Shown: positions 1-9,232 of the stretch, in pieces
Layout: the number at the start of each line of letters is the position of its first letter
Position numbering within the stretch: position 1 is the stretch's first letter
Origin: Mesostigma viride
Lineage: Eukaryota > Streptophyta > Mesostigmatophyceae > Mesostigmatales > Mesostigmataceae
Direction of reading: 5' to 3'
Length of the DNA stretch: 64,000 nucleotides
Assembly (NCBI GenBank): GCA_009746045.1
Contig: RPFO01000615.1
Location: 1-64,000, forward strand
Notes under the pieces: generated by a model
Told to the model about the DNA's origin: nothing
Seen by the model: only the letters and a program-made list of their open reading frames with translations
Database searches by the model: none
Position numbers and translations under genes: made by a program

Positions 1-1925
1 TAAGGCATCCACCCTTCCCACAGGGGTTGTGAGCCAACGGCCGTTGGAATTGGAAAAACATTATCATGTGCATTTCATTCGTTTCATTGGGTGGCAATAA
101 GGCAGGATGTGTCTTTCATGCAGCTTTGTTGTGCTATTACCATTGCCTTCCAAGAAAGGCCTCCAAAAATCTAGCTGAGCATAAAGATGTGGTTGACTGG
201 TTCGTAAGGCATCCACCCTTCCCACAGGGGGGTTGTGAGCCAACGGCCGTTGGAATTGAAAAACATTATCATGTGCATTTCATTCGTTTCATTGGGTGGC
301 AATAGGCAGGATGTGTCTTTCATGCAGCTTAGTGGTGGCTATTACCATTTTTCTTCCAAGAAAGGCCTCCAAAAAATCTAGCTGAGCATAAAGATGGGCT
401 TGACTGGTTCGTAAGGCATCCACCCTTCCCAGAGGGGGTTGTGAGCCAACGGCCGTTGGAATTGGAAAAACATTATCATGTGCATTTCATTCGTTTCATG
501 GGTGGCAATAGGCAGGATGTGTCTTTCATGCAGCTTAGTGGTGGCTATTTACCATTTTTCTTCCAAGAAAGGCCTCCAAAAATCTAGCTGAGCATAAAGA
601 TGTGGTTGACTGGTTCGTAAGGCATCCACCCTTCCCAGAGGGGGGTTGTGAGCCAACGGCCGTTGGACTTGAAAAACATTATCATGTGCATTTCATTCCT
701 TTGAGTGGGTTGGCAATCAGCCAGGATGTATCTTTCATTCAGCTTAGTGGTGGCTATTACCATTTTTCTTCCAAGAAAGGCCTCCAAAAATCTAGCTGAG
801 CATAAAGATGTGGTTGAATGGTTCGTAAGGCATCCACCCTTCCCAGGGGGGTTGTGAGCCAACGGCCGTTGGACTTGAAAAACATTATCATGTGCATTTC
901 ATTCCTTTGAGTGGGTTGGCAATCAGCCAGGATGTATCTTTCATTCAGCTTTGTGGTGGCTATTACCATTTTTTTCCAAGAAAGGCCTCCAAAAATCTAG
1001 CTGAGCATAAAGATGTGGTTGAATGGTTCGTAAGGCATCCACCCTTCCCACAGGGGGGTTGTGAGCCAACGGCCGTTGGAATTGGAAAAACAATAAATGT
1101 GCATTTCATTCGTTTATTGGTGGCAATAATGCAGGATGTGTCTTTCATGCAGCTTAGTGATTGTTATTACCATGTGCCTTCAAAGAAAGGCCTCCAAAAA
1201 TCTAGCTGAGCATAAAGATGTGGTTGAATGGTTCGTAAGGCATCCACCCTTCCCACACGGGGGTTGTGAGCCAACGGCCGTTGGACTTGAAAAAATTACC
1301 ATGTGCATTTCATTCGTTTAATTGGGTGGCAATAAGGCAGGATGTGTCTTTTATGCAGCTTAGTGGTGGCTATTTACCATTTTCTCCTAGAAAGGCCTCC
1401 AAAAAATCTAGCTGAGCATAAAGATGGGGCTTGACTGGTTCGTAAGGCATCCACCCTTCCCACAGGGGGGTTGTGAGCCAACGGCCGTTGAATTGGAAAA
1501 ACATTATCATGTGCATTTCATTCTTTTCATTTGGTGGCAGTAAGGCAGGATGTGTCTTTCATGCAGCTTAGTGATGGTTATTACCATGTGCCTTCCAAGA
1601 AAGGCCTCCAAAAATCTAGCTGAGCATAAAGATGTGGTTGGATGGTTCGTAAGGCATCCACCCTTCCCACAGGGGGGTTGTGAGCCAACGGCCGTTAGAC
1701 TTGAAAAACATTACCATGTGCATTTCATTCGTTTCATTTGGTGGCAGTAAGGCAGGATGTGTCTTTTATGCAGCTTAGTGATGGTTATTACCATGTGCCT
1801 TCCAAGAAAGGCCTCCAAAAATCTAGCTGAGCATAAAGATGTGGTTGAATGGTTCGTAAGGCATCCACCCTTCCCACAGGGGGGTTGTGAGCCAACGGCC
1901 GTTAGACTTGAAAAACATTACTTAC
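1..1925. repeat. 206-bp tandem satellite containing the CCAACGGCCGTTGG palindrome
   Basis: A unit of about 206-207 bp is repeated at least nine times. The anchor GAGCCAACGGCCGTT recurs near 31, 237, 443, 650, 857, 1063, 1268, 1474, 1682 and 1888. Each unit also has a GGCCTCCAAAAATCTAGC block and a GGTTCGTAAGGCATCCACCC block. Early units keep the full palindrome GCCAACGGCCGTTGG; the last two have a decayed right arm (CCGTTAGA). The array begins outside the window and stops just before the first gene. The short ORFs in it repeat with the unit and are not genes. Confidence 0.95.
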
Positions 1926-1959
1926 GTATTACGCACGTGCCAATTGGCGCAGGGGAGGG

Positions 1960-2750
1960 ATGGCGGAGACGGGCGAGCTGGAATCTTCGACCCGCGCTGC
2001 GATTGCCTGCGTGGCAGCAAACGTACTTAACCGGGCTCGCGAGATCCACGGATGGGTACGGCAGCACGAGAAGCGCCTGGGTCGCCAGTTTGCGGTTTTG
2101 GTCGTGTATGACTCGTTCGCCTCAGTAGGACGACAGATTAATCTCCAGTTGCTGGACATGTACTTCGCCTTGGCTGGCGGATTCTACAAGCCCACGCCGG
2201 CGGATCGGGTTCCACTCAATCGAGACGTCGAGTTTCGACTTTTGGTGTCGTATGTCGGAAAGGTTGGGTGGGACCAGTGGGAGAAAGACCAGTGGGGGAA
2301 ATTTCCAGACGCGAGTGAGGCGCAGCCGAGATTGACCGTATCGGCGAGAGTAGAGGGGGGGGGTTTGAAGGTTTCCATTTTACATTCGGGAATTCCGAGT
2401 CCGTGAAATTGACGTTTTCACGGATGATCGTTCTCCCGGGGGTGGGAGGGCCGATGCTGGGCTCGCTTCCAAAGTGTTGCTCGAATCAGGCGTGCTCTGT
2501 GATGGAGGGTGTCCACCGCAAGTGCGGGGGTTGTCGAGACGTCCGGTATTGTGCTGCCGAATGCCAGCGTGCGGACTGGGAGGAACACAAGAAGTGGTGT
2601 AACAAGTATCGTGAGGCGAGAAAGTCTCTCAGCACTATGCACGGCGACGTTACAGACAGCTGGTCTGGTGTCAATTTGGCCGGACTTGTAATTCGGATGG
2701 GGGGTGAAGTGCATTTCAAGTTCAAAGGTGAAATGTTCAAGGTTTTTTGA
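1960..2750 (+). CDS. MYND zinc-finger protein, frameshifted at a G9 run
   Basis: Two overlapping frames look like one gene. The first runs from ATG 1960 to about 2406 and starts MAETGELESS. The second is open through 2361-2750 and ends in a MYND finger. In it the Cys/His ligands are visible: CSNQAC, then KCGGC, YCAAEC, and WEEHKKWC (about 2478-2610). The switch falls in nine Gs (2355-2363); one base gained or lost joins the frames into about 260 aa. MYND fingers bind two zinc ions and usually mediate protein-protein contacts in chromatin or signalling proteins. The N-terminal 130 aa match no family I recognise. It is the first gene after the satellite. The alternative is a real frameshift, that is, a pseudogene. 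Confidence 0.7.
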
Positions 2751-2849
2751 GGGACTAAATCGTACCCAGGGCGATTTGTGAGGCGATGTCCGCGCTGGGG
2801 GAACAGTACCCCTGTTCGACTGCGTGAGGGGAATGGATTCTGCGACTGG

Positions 2850-3129
2850 AAATTTTGGGTGTGATTTTCTTGCGCCAACGGCCGTTGGAACTTGCAAATT
2901 AGGTTTGATTTTCTTTGCAACCGGAAGTAGGGTGTGGTTTGCCACGTGGCACCATGGATGTAATTAATAAATGCATAATAAAACATTTTTCGTGCGCCAA
3001 CGGCCGTTGGAGACTGAAAACTAGTGTGTGATTTGTGCGCGTAATAAATCTTAAAATTCTTGTTGTTTTTTCAAGCCAACGGCCGTTGACGGTGAGAAAT
3101 GTATATCAAACGGTGTCGGTGGGTTGCAG
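2850..3129 (+). promoter_or_regulatory. Intergenic block A with three palindromes, duplicated at 3746-4047
   Basis: This block carries CCAACGGCCGTTGG at 2875 and 2997 and a near copy at 3076 (right arm ends TTGA). Between them are a CACGTGGCACC stretch, AATAAATGCATAATAAA (possible polyadenylation signals), and TCTTGTTGTTTTTTCAAG. It ends GGTGAGAAATGTATATCAAACGG and then TTGCAG directly before the next ATG. Almost the same order of elements recurs before the gene at 4048. The block was therefore duplicated together with a gene, and it probably holds both the 3' end of one gene and the promoter of the next. Confidence 0.65.
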
Positions 3130-3746
3130 ATGACGTTCTACAGGACGGAGGGGGGCGAGTGGATCAACTTGGAAGACAGGCTTCTGGGAGTGGTTAAGAG
3201 CGCGCTCAGGCTTCTGCCGGACATTAAGCTGGATTTTAAGCCCAAGGAGGGTGAAAGGTCTCTTTTGAAACCGGATGTCGCGAAGGCCGCGGCTCTTGTT
3301 TTCAATATCGAGGGTCGGGGACTCCCAAACCGACCGTAGAGCCATTTGAGGAGGTGCTTGTGAGGTGTGGTGCTATAAGGCCCTATGATCCATCAATACC
3401 CAGCCCAATTTGTTTTCAGTCGATCGATGCTGATGGTAATGAAAGTTGGATACAGATGACGCGGCCATATGATAGGGGAGAAGGGTTTAAGGGTTTAGGG
3501 GAGGTGGGACGGTTCGAATGGGTCATCTTGAAGGACGGCAAGTACTTCAAGCATCACACTGACCTGATCATCGACCGGCTGTTCGTGTCTGCTGGAGATT
3601 GCATGTTCTGGTTGAGGGAATACGTGCATGAGTGGGGACCCGACGGTGTTGACGAGTTTGAGAAAGCGGTTCGTGAGGTGATGTCCGCGCTGGGGCAGGA
3701 GTACAAGTTCGAGTGCGTGACTGACGCGAATCGATTATGCGACTGA
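3130..3746 (+). CDS. Unrecognised protein, frameshifted near 3315
   Basis: ATG 3130 follows TTGCAG. Its frame is open to a stop at 3339 and begins MTFYRTEGGEWINLEDRLLG. A second frame is open from about 3318 through 3746 (TPKPTVEPFEEVLVRCGA...). The change falls at GTCGGGG (3312-3318), so a single-base indel would give one protein of about 205 aa. I see no zinc motif, signal peptide or membrane helix. The last residues (MSALGQEYKFECV) are echoed, broken by stops, at 2785-2830 after the MYND gene, so the row contains duplicated and decaying paralogue ends. Function unknown. Confidence 0.55.
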
Positions 3747-4047
3747 AGTGTTGGGTGTGATTTTCTTTGCGCCAACGGCCGTTGGAACCTGCAAATTAGG
3801 GTTTGATTTTCTTTGCGCCAACGGCCGTTGGCAGCTGGAAAGTTGGGTGTGATTCGCCACGTGGCACTATGGATGTAATCAATAAATGCATAATAAAAAT
3901 TTTTTTCGTGCATTTTTCGTGCGCCAACGGCCGTTGGAGGCTGGAAAATGGTGTGATTTTCGTGCGAGTAATAAATCATTCTTGTTGTTTCAAGCCAACG
4001 GCCGTTGACGGTGAGAAATGTGTATCAAACGGTGTTGGTGGTCGCAG
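3746..4047 (+). promoter_or_regulatory. Intergenic block B, duplicate of block A with four palindromes
   Basis: Palindromes begin at 3772, 3818, 3924 and (imperfect) 3995. The order matches block A: TTGGGTGTGATTTTCTT, palindrome, CCACGTGGCACTATGG, AATAAATGCATAATAAA, palindrome, TTGTTGTTTCAAG, imperfect palindrome, GGTGAGAAATGTGTATCAAA, and GTCGCAG immediately before ATG 4048. Compared with block A it has one more palindrome unit, which shows that units can be gained within the block. Confidence 0.65.
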
Positions 4048-4829
4048 ATGGCGGTCAAATGCACGGTTGCGTGGTGCCAGGAAGCGAGAGCAGGAGGGGA
4101 TGACTTGTGCGTGCGTCATGTCAGCGTGCGAACGGGAATGGCAGGGAGGGTGAAGGATTTGTTTGCAAAAAAGGGGGGTGTATCGCCCGGGATTGCCAGC
4201 TTCCATTCGGGACGGATTGCATGCCTTTTTGTGATGGACACGCCAAGTTGTCAGGGGAGATGCAAGAGGTGATCAAAGGAGGCTTGTTGTTTGTGCATGG
4301 CGAGTCCAGTGCTGGTGAAGGACCTCTTGTCCTGAGTTTTGAGGTGGACAGTGCTGGAAGTCTGGAAAGAATGGCGGTCAGGTCGCGGGAATGGATGTTG
4401 AATCACCCTGACTTTGACTCGTATGCCTACTGCCAAGGTTTCGGGGACGCCGTTTTTACATGGATGCTGTGCTCGGAGGATGACGTGCATGCGATTGTTT
4501 CGCATGACGACTTGGATATCGCAGGCGCCATGGGCGCAGACCTGTTGTTGTATTTCATGATTGGATGGGGTTGCGGATTTTTGGAAGGTGATTGGTGGGT
4601 CCCGCACCTCGCAAGGCTTACTTTTGCGGTCGGCGAATTGCCTGTACCTGTTGAAGTCTCAAAAACTCGTGTGGAGATGGCTGCCGTTCTGGCATCGGGG
4701 GTTAAGCGCCAAGCCCGATTTGCCATGACCGTTGTTGCTGATGCTGAGGGGGAGGAAATTGAAAAGGTCGTGGAAAGGGTCGTCCTGGCCTCTGCTTTGG
4801 TGGAGAGAGCAAGGAATGCATGCGACTAG
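4048..4829 (+). CDS. Paired Cys/His zinc-motif protein, frameshifted at A6G6
   Basis: From ATG 4048 the first frame gives a motif KCTVAWC...LCVRH. A second frame, open to the stop at 4829, gives a similar motif GCIARDC...PFCDGH. The frames cross at AAAAAAGGGGGG (4167-4178). A one-base indel there would yield about 260 aa with two tandem C-x4-C-x(8-11)-C-x2-H motifs followed by about 190 aa with no recognisable fold. The C-terminal part has a moderately hydrophobic stretch (LLLYFMIGWGCGF) and an acidic, helical end. The gene at 6238 has the same two-motif layout. Zinc binding is inferred from residue spacing only; the role is unknown. A perfect palindrome lies 14 bp after the stop. Confidence 0.65.
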
Positions 4830-4900
4830 GTGTTTTTGGTCGCCAACGGCCGTTGGACTTGCAAAATGTCCTGTGAGCTGAGTCCGTTTCTTAACTTGCC

Positions 4901-5245
4901 ATGGACGTCGGTTGTGCAGGGGCAGGGTGTAGGATGGAGTGCGGAAAAGAAGGAAAGGAAGGGGGGGAGACTACAAAGGAAAACCTGATAGAGATTGTGG
5001 AGGCCGAACTGGAAGACCTGCCCGATCTGGTTCTCGAAGAGGACGGGCAATTGCACGCTGAACGTCTTGATGGCGTGGGCATGATGATGTCGGAGGTTGA
5101 TGGGTATGGTGGAATTGCTAAAGGTGTATTGCGTAAATTGAGGCGTGAGGAGGATGTGGGGACTCCGGCTCATGTTTTGGTCAGTTTTATGAACGACAAT
5201 TGGGGTCGAATGCAACCCACTAAAGATGGGGAGGATGTTGACTAG
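4901..5245 (+). CDS. Small acidic hypothetical protein
   Basis: A 114-aa ORF starts at ATG 4901 (CCATGG context) and begins MDVGCAGAGCRMECGKEG, followed by an acidic, probably helical middle (LIEIVEAELEDLPDLVLEED). It sits on the same strand as its neighbours, with a palindrome upstream (4843) and AATAAA-like sequence downstream (about 5277). It is too short to assign a family. The Cys-rich start may be a degenerate version of the zinc motifs next door. It may also be only part of a longer broken gene. Confidence 0.4.
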   Translation: MDVGCAGAGCRMECGKEGKEGGETTKENLIEIVEAELEDLPDLVLEEDGQLHAERLDGVGMMMSEVDGYGGIAKGVLRKLRREEDVGTPAHVLVSFMNDNWGRMQPTKDGEDVD

Positions 5246-5439
5246 AATGTGATTTTAGGATGAATGTAAATTTATTTAATAAAGAAGAATCATTTGGAAA
5301 AAATCGCCTGATGGTGTCAAGTTTTGTGCGTCTAAGGCCAACGGCCGTTGGGATGTGTGGAATTTAACAGGGCCAACGGCCGTTGACCCTGCTGAATGCG
5401 TGCGTTTGCGGGTGGTGTAAAAAATATCGATGTGCACAG
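5246..5439 (+). promoter_or_regulatory. Intergenic spacer with two palindromes
   Basis: TTTATTTAATAAAG (about 5270) is a likely polyadenylation region for the upstream gene. A perfect palindrome is at 5338-5351, and a copy with a changed last arm (TTGACC) at 5373-5386. The next ATG (5440) is preceded by GTGCACAG, resembling the CAG-ATG starts of the other genes in the row. Confidence 0.5.
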
Positions 5440-6012
5440 ATGGACCCCATTCGATGCGAACATCCGGATTGTCAATGGGAAGGAATGCCGACGGACAGCG
5501 AGTGGTTCTGTCCCAAGCATTCTGACGTATGGGGGGCGTTGTTTGCCGAAATCGAGAGCGGGCTGATGACGATTGACCGTCACATCGTGACGAAAAAGTG
5601 GAAGCCTTGGCCCAACAACATGGTTTTGGTCTTGTACTATGTTGACAAGAAGCCTCGATTCATGCTGCGTGATGCAGAGTGGGTGATAGAGGAGGTGGGA
5701 CAGATGCGACCTGGAGAGGGGATAGGCGGAGAGGACAAGCCGCCAAGGCATGTGTGGGCTTACATGGGAGACCATCCCGACTGTCCAACGGCCAAAGTGT
5801 GGCATGATATGGGAAGGGACCTGGCCACGGAGTCCGCGTATGAGTGCGCGCGACTCGTGACAGCGCTCTTGAAGGGGGAGGTGAAAGACCTGATGCGCAA
5901 GGGGGGGTTGGTAGAGCAGATTAGACAGCAGATTAGACGTGTGTGTGATTTTGATGAGGAGATTGATGAGAAGCCGGCAAAGAGGGGCAGGATGGACAGA
6001 ATTGCTCAGTAA
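5440..6012 (+). CDS. Single Cys/His zinc-motif protein
   Basis: An uninterrupted 190-aa ORF from ATG 5440. An upstream in-frame extension also exists, but it needs a non-ATG start inside the palindrome. Near the N-terminus is RCEHPDC followed by EWFCPKH, the C-x4-C-x(n)-C-x2-H pattern of the genes at 4048 and 6238. A conserved-looking middle (MVLVLYYVDKKPRFML) and a basic C-terminus (KPAKRGRMDR) follow; the basic end could be a nuclear localisation signal. The intact frame shows that the family can be read without a break. Function unknown; a nucleic-acid or chromatin role is possible but not shown. Confidence 0.65.
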   Translation: MDPIRCEHPDCQWEGMPTDSEWFCPKHSDVWGALFAEIESGLMTIDRHIVTKKWKPWPNNMVLVLYYVDKKPRFMLRDAEWVIEEVGQMRPGEGIGGEDKPPRHVWAYMGDHPDCPTAKVWHDMGRDLATESAYECARLVTALLKGEVKDLMRKGGLVEQIRQQIRRVCDFDEEIDEKPAKRGRMDRIAQ

Positions 6013-6237
6013 GAAAGAGAGGGAGAAAATATGATTTGATTAATCTGATGCGTGTAATTGAAACTAATTTATTTTGTCTCATAAAACTTCTTTGAACGGA
6101 CCTTCTTTGAACCAACAATTATTGCACAAAAAGACTAGATTGAGAATTGTGTGAGAAAGACGCCAGAGGGGGTTCTGACGGTCTTATTGCCCCTGTTATA
6201 CAATGGCTGCTGTATGGGACTCATGGCAATTGCGCAG

Positions 6238-7019
6238 ATGGCAACGAAATGCAAAATCTGTACGGAGCCCGTAAGGGTCGAGGGACTGTGCGCGGAACAT
6301 TACAAGTTCCTACAAGCGCACGACCTCGAGTACCAAATGCCAAGGATCCATACGGGGGTGTGGATTTCTTAGATGTGATAGACCACTGGAGGGATTGGAT
6401 GTGTATTGCAAGACACATCTACCTTTTGCCGAGAAGTTGGAGGACGTGTGCGCTCGTGGGATCGCATACGTAGCAAGTTTGCAGATGTTGATGGGGAAGA
6501 CCGGAATGACACGCTCGGTCCTCCACTTCACGGCAACGCACACTGGGGAACGGAAAGTTGAGCTGGTGCGCCTCGACAGGCAGGGACTCGAGATTTTGGC
6601 AGAGGGGGACAGCGCGTACGGGTTTGCTCATGGGCATAACGTTACCATGGGGGATTCCTTGCAGGGTGTGGCGCGTGAATGCGCGTACACCTTGATGACG
6701 AATAATGGATTTGTGGAAGCACAAAGACTGCACAAGGATATTTTGGAGGCTCTTCTTGCCGCAGAGCCGGTGGGACTGCCGACGAGAGCCTGAGGAGCGG
6801 GACCGTTTGATCAGGATGGTGGTGAAGGCGGATATAGATGCAGATGTGGAGGCCGCAAAGGCGAAGGCAGAGGAAGCGCGTCGTGCAAAGGAGGAATCGG
6901 ATCAAGAACTGTTGGAGAAGATGCAGAGCTCCAACAAAATTTTGCATCGTTTGGGGATGGCGGACGTCGCTTATGCATGCGAGTCCGGGAAGGGGAAGAA
7001 ACAAAAGAGGAAAAGATAA
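6238..7019 (+). CDS. Paired Cys/His zinc-motif protein with coiled-coil tail, frameshifted
   Basis: ATG 6238 follows GCGCAG. The first frame gives MATKCKICTEP...LCAEH. A second frame gives CGFLRC...VYCKTH and continues to 6793. A third gives a charged helix (EEARRAKEESDQELLEKMQ) and a basic end (KGKKQKRKR) to the stop at 7019. The first change falls at GGGGG (6354-6358), the second between about 6760 and 6785. Joined, the product would be about 260 aa: two C-x(2-4)-C-x(8-9)-C-x2-H motifs, an unassigned middle, a short coiled coil and a nuclear-localisation-like tail. It is a paralogue in layout of the gene at 4048. Two breaks make a pseudogene more likely here than for its neighbours. Confidence 0.6.
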
Positions 7020-7244
7020 TAATGGGAATGGTCGCCCACTGTTCTTGTCACAGAAATGCTTTTGTTAATGCTGGCGAACTTGGGACGGTCGTCCGTATTT
7101 CAACATTTCCTTGCCTTTAAAATTGATTGATGGGTAAATAATAATACTGAGCAAGCCTTCCATTTTATGTGTCTGTGGTCATACAATTTCGTTATTGTTT
7201 CAACCCTTGCAACGAGGTTTTTCTTGTCCCATGCATGTAAGTCT

Positions 7245-7775
<531 letters not shown>

Positions 7776-7842
7776 GATCATTGAATTGAACAAAAAAATT
7801 CTCTTATTGCCCCAATCATGGCTATTCTCTTAATGCCCTATC

Positions 7843-8250
7843 ATGGCTATTTGTTTGTGTATGTTTTGCCCATGTTATTACATTAATGGCATGATGTTGT
7901 GGATTGCTCTATCTATGATGGTTGTTCGTTTGTGTATGCTTTGCCCATGTTGTTACAGTAATGGCATGATGTTGTGGATTGCTAGCTCAATCTATGATGG
8001 TTGTTCGTTTGTGTATGCTTTGCCCATGTTGTTACAGTAATGGCATAATGTTGTGGATTGCTAGCTCAATCTATGATGGTTGTTCGTTTGTGTATGCTTT
8101 GCCCATGTTGTTACAGTAATGGCATGATTTTCTGGATTGTTAGCTCAATCTATGATGGTTGTTCGTTTGTGTATGCTTTGCCCATGTTGTTACAGTAATG
8201 GCATGATTTTGTGGATTGCTCAACCTATGAGGGTTTGGTTGTTTGTGTAT
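7843..8250. repeat. 80-bp tandem repeat
   Basis: About five copies of a unit with a period of about 80 bp, recognisable by TTTGTGTATGCTTTGCCCATG followed by TTGTTACAGTAATGGCATGAT and GTGGATTGCT. Later copies differ by only a few bases. Each unit carries a 3'-splice-like TTGTTACAG. No coding function is visible. Confidence 0.85.
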
Positions 8251-8909
8251 GTTTTGCGCGCAGATCACAATGGATTGCACCATCTGCCGCAGCAAGCGAA
8301 GCCCCCTTACTGGTTCCAAGATCTTATCCTGGATGCCAAGCAGGCTGGCGAAGGGTATCCCAGTACGTACTTTGAAACTTGATGCCGCAAAACAACTACA
8401 ACTTCGTTTTAACCCTTTAGCCGTTTTGAGTGATATTTACAGCGGACATTACATTTTTGTTGCTACGGGATGAGAATTGAGCTTTGTAATGCTAGCAGGT
8501 GTCACAAACCAAACTGTCCGCTATTTGTAGTGGGCATTTATTGTTAGAGCTTGCAGCTGGGTCCCTGCTCCTCCACATGCAACCTTGGTGTTCATGAGCC
8601 CTTTACTAGCTTCCTTTCTGTCAGGGGGTGCTATATTTGGCACCCATAGGACATTGCAATATGACCAATGACATGACCCCCAAGGTGGTGAATATATGTG
8701 TGTGCTTGTGTCCTATAATGGACCATAACTAACTATTAGGTTGGTTTGTGGACATTATCATGGAAAGTGACCATTGCCCGGTTTTTATAGCGGGCAGTTG
8801 GACACGGTTTTAAGGGTTGACCTATTAGCTTTGTCAGGTGTGTGTGCTGCACCGCACCGCTTGCTAACATATTCGGCGGATTTCTTCTTTGTCGTCTGCG
8901 TGTCACAGC
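8251..8909 (+). other. Gene-poor stretch with one possible small exon
   Basis: TTTTGCGCGCAG (ending at 8263) could be a 3' splice site. It is followed by ATGGATTGCACCATCTGCCG (8271), which encodes MDCTICRSKRS, reminiscent of the CxxC starts at 6238. The frame ends after about 65 aa without a second Cys/His pair. Another frame here is also open (AKPPYWFQDLILDAKQAG). Neither can be confirmed. The rest (8480-8880) shows no recognisable gene. Confidence 0.3.
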
Positions 8910-9206
8910 GTGCTTGTACGCACAACCACCCGCGTTCCCTCCGCCGGCGCCCCCGCCGCCGGGCTCTCCGCCGCCACCGTGTTGCCCCCTCCCGCCGCCG
9001 GCCCTTCCGCGCCGTCGGAAGCTGCAGCGGCAGCACAGCAAATGCCCCCTCCCCCCGCACCATCGTCGGGGCAAGAGGCGCGCGGCGCTCATGCAGCAAA
9101 GGCGGCGAAGGAGCGGAGGAAATCGGCGGCTTCTGGGTCATCGGGTTCCGATGCCGCGACGGCAGCAACTGGAAAAGCAACCCACCACACACTGCCAGCT
9201 GTCCGG
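8910..9206 (+). CDS. Predicted exon, Ala/Pro-rich N-terminal part of a long unrecognised protein
   Basis: A pyrimidine-rich tract ending GTGTCACAG precedes 8910, and GTAGGT follows CGG at 9206. The open frame (99 aa) is Ala/Pro/Ser-rich and looks disordered (VLPPPAAGPSAPSEAAAAA), ending KERRKSAASGSSGSD and HTLPAVR. It ends in phase 0, as does the start of the candidate next exon at 13174. If they are joined, the intron of about 3.97 kb contains the whole hexamer array and a palindrome minisatellite. The splice is inferred; the exon could instead belong to another transcript. Confidence 0.45.
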
Positions 9207-9232
9207 GTAGGTGTTACGCACAAGGATGTGAT

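Noticed and set aside
66-2128. Short ORFs with FVRHPPFPQGGCEPTAVG-type sequence
   Set aside because: The same peptide recurs with each 206-bp satellite unit, and the reading frame drifts between units.
3484-3503. Interstitial telomere trace (AGGGTTTAAGGGTTTAGGGG)
   Set aside because: Only two imperfect units inside an open reading frame; chance is enough.
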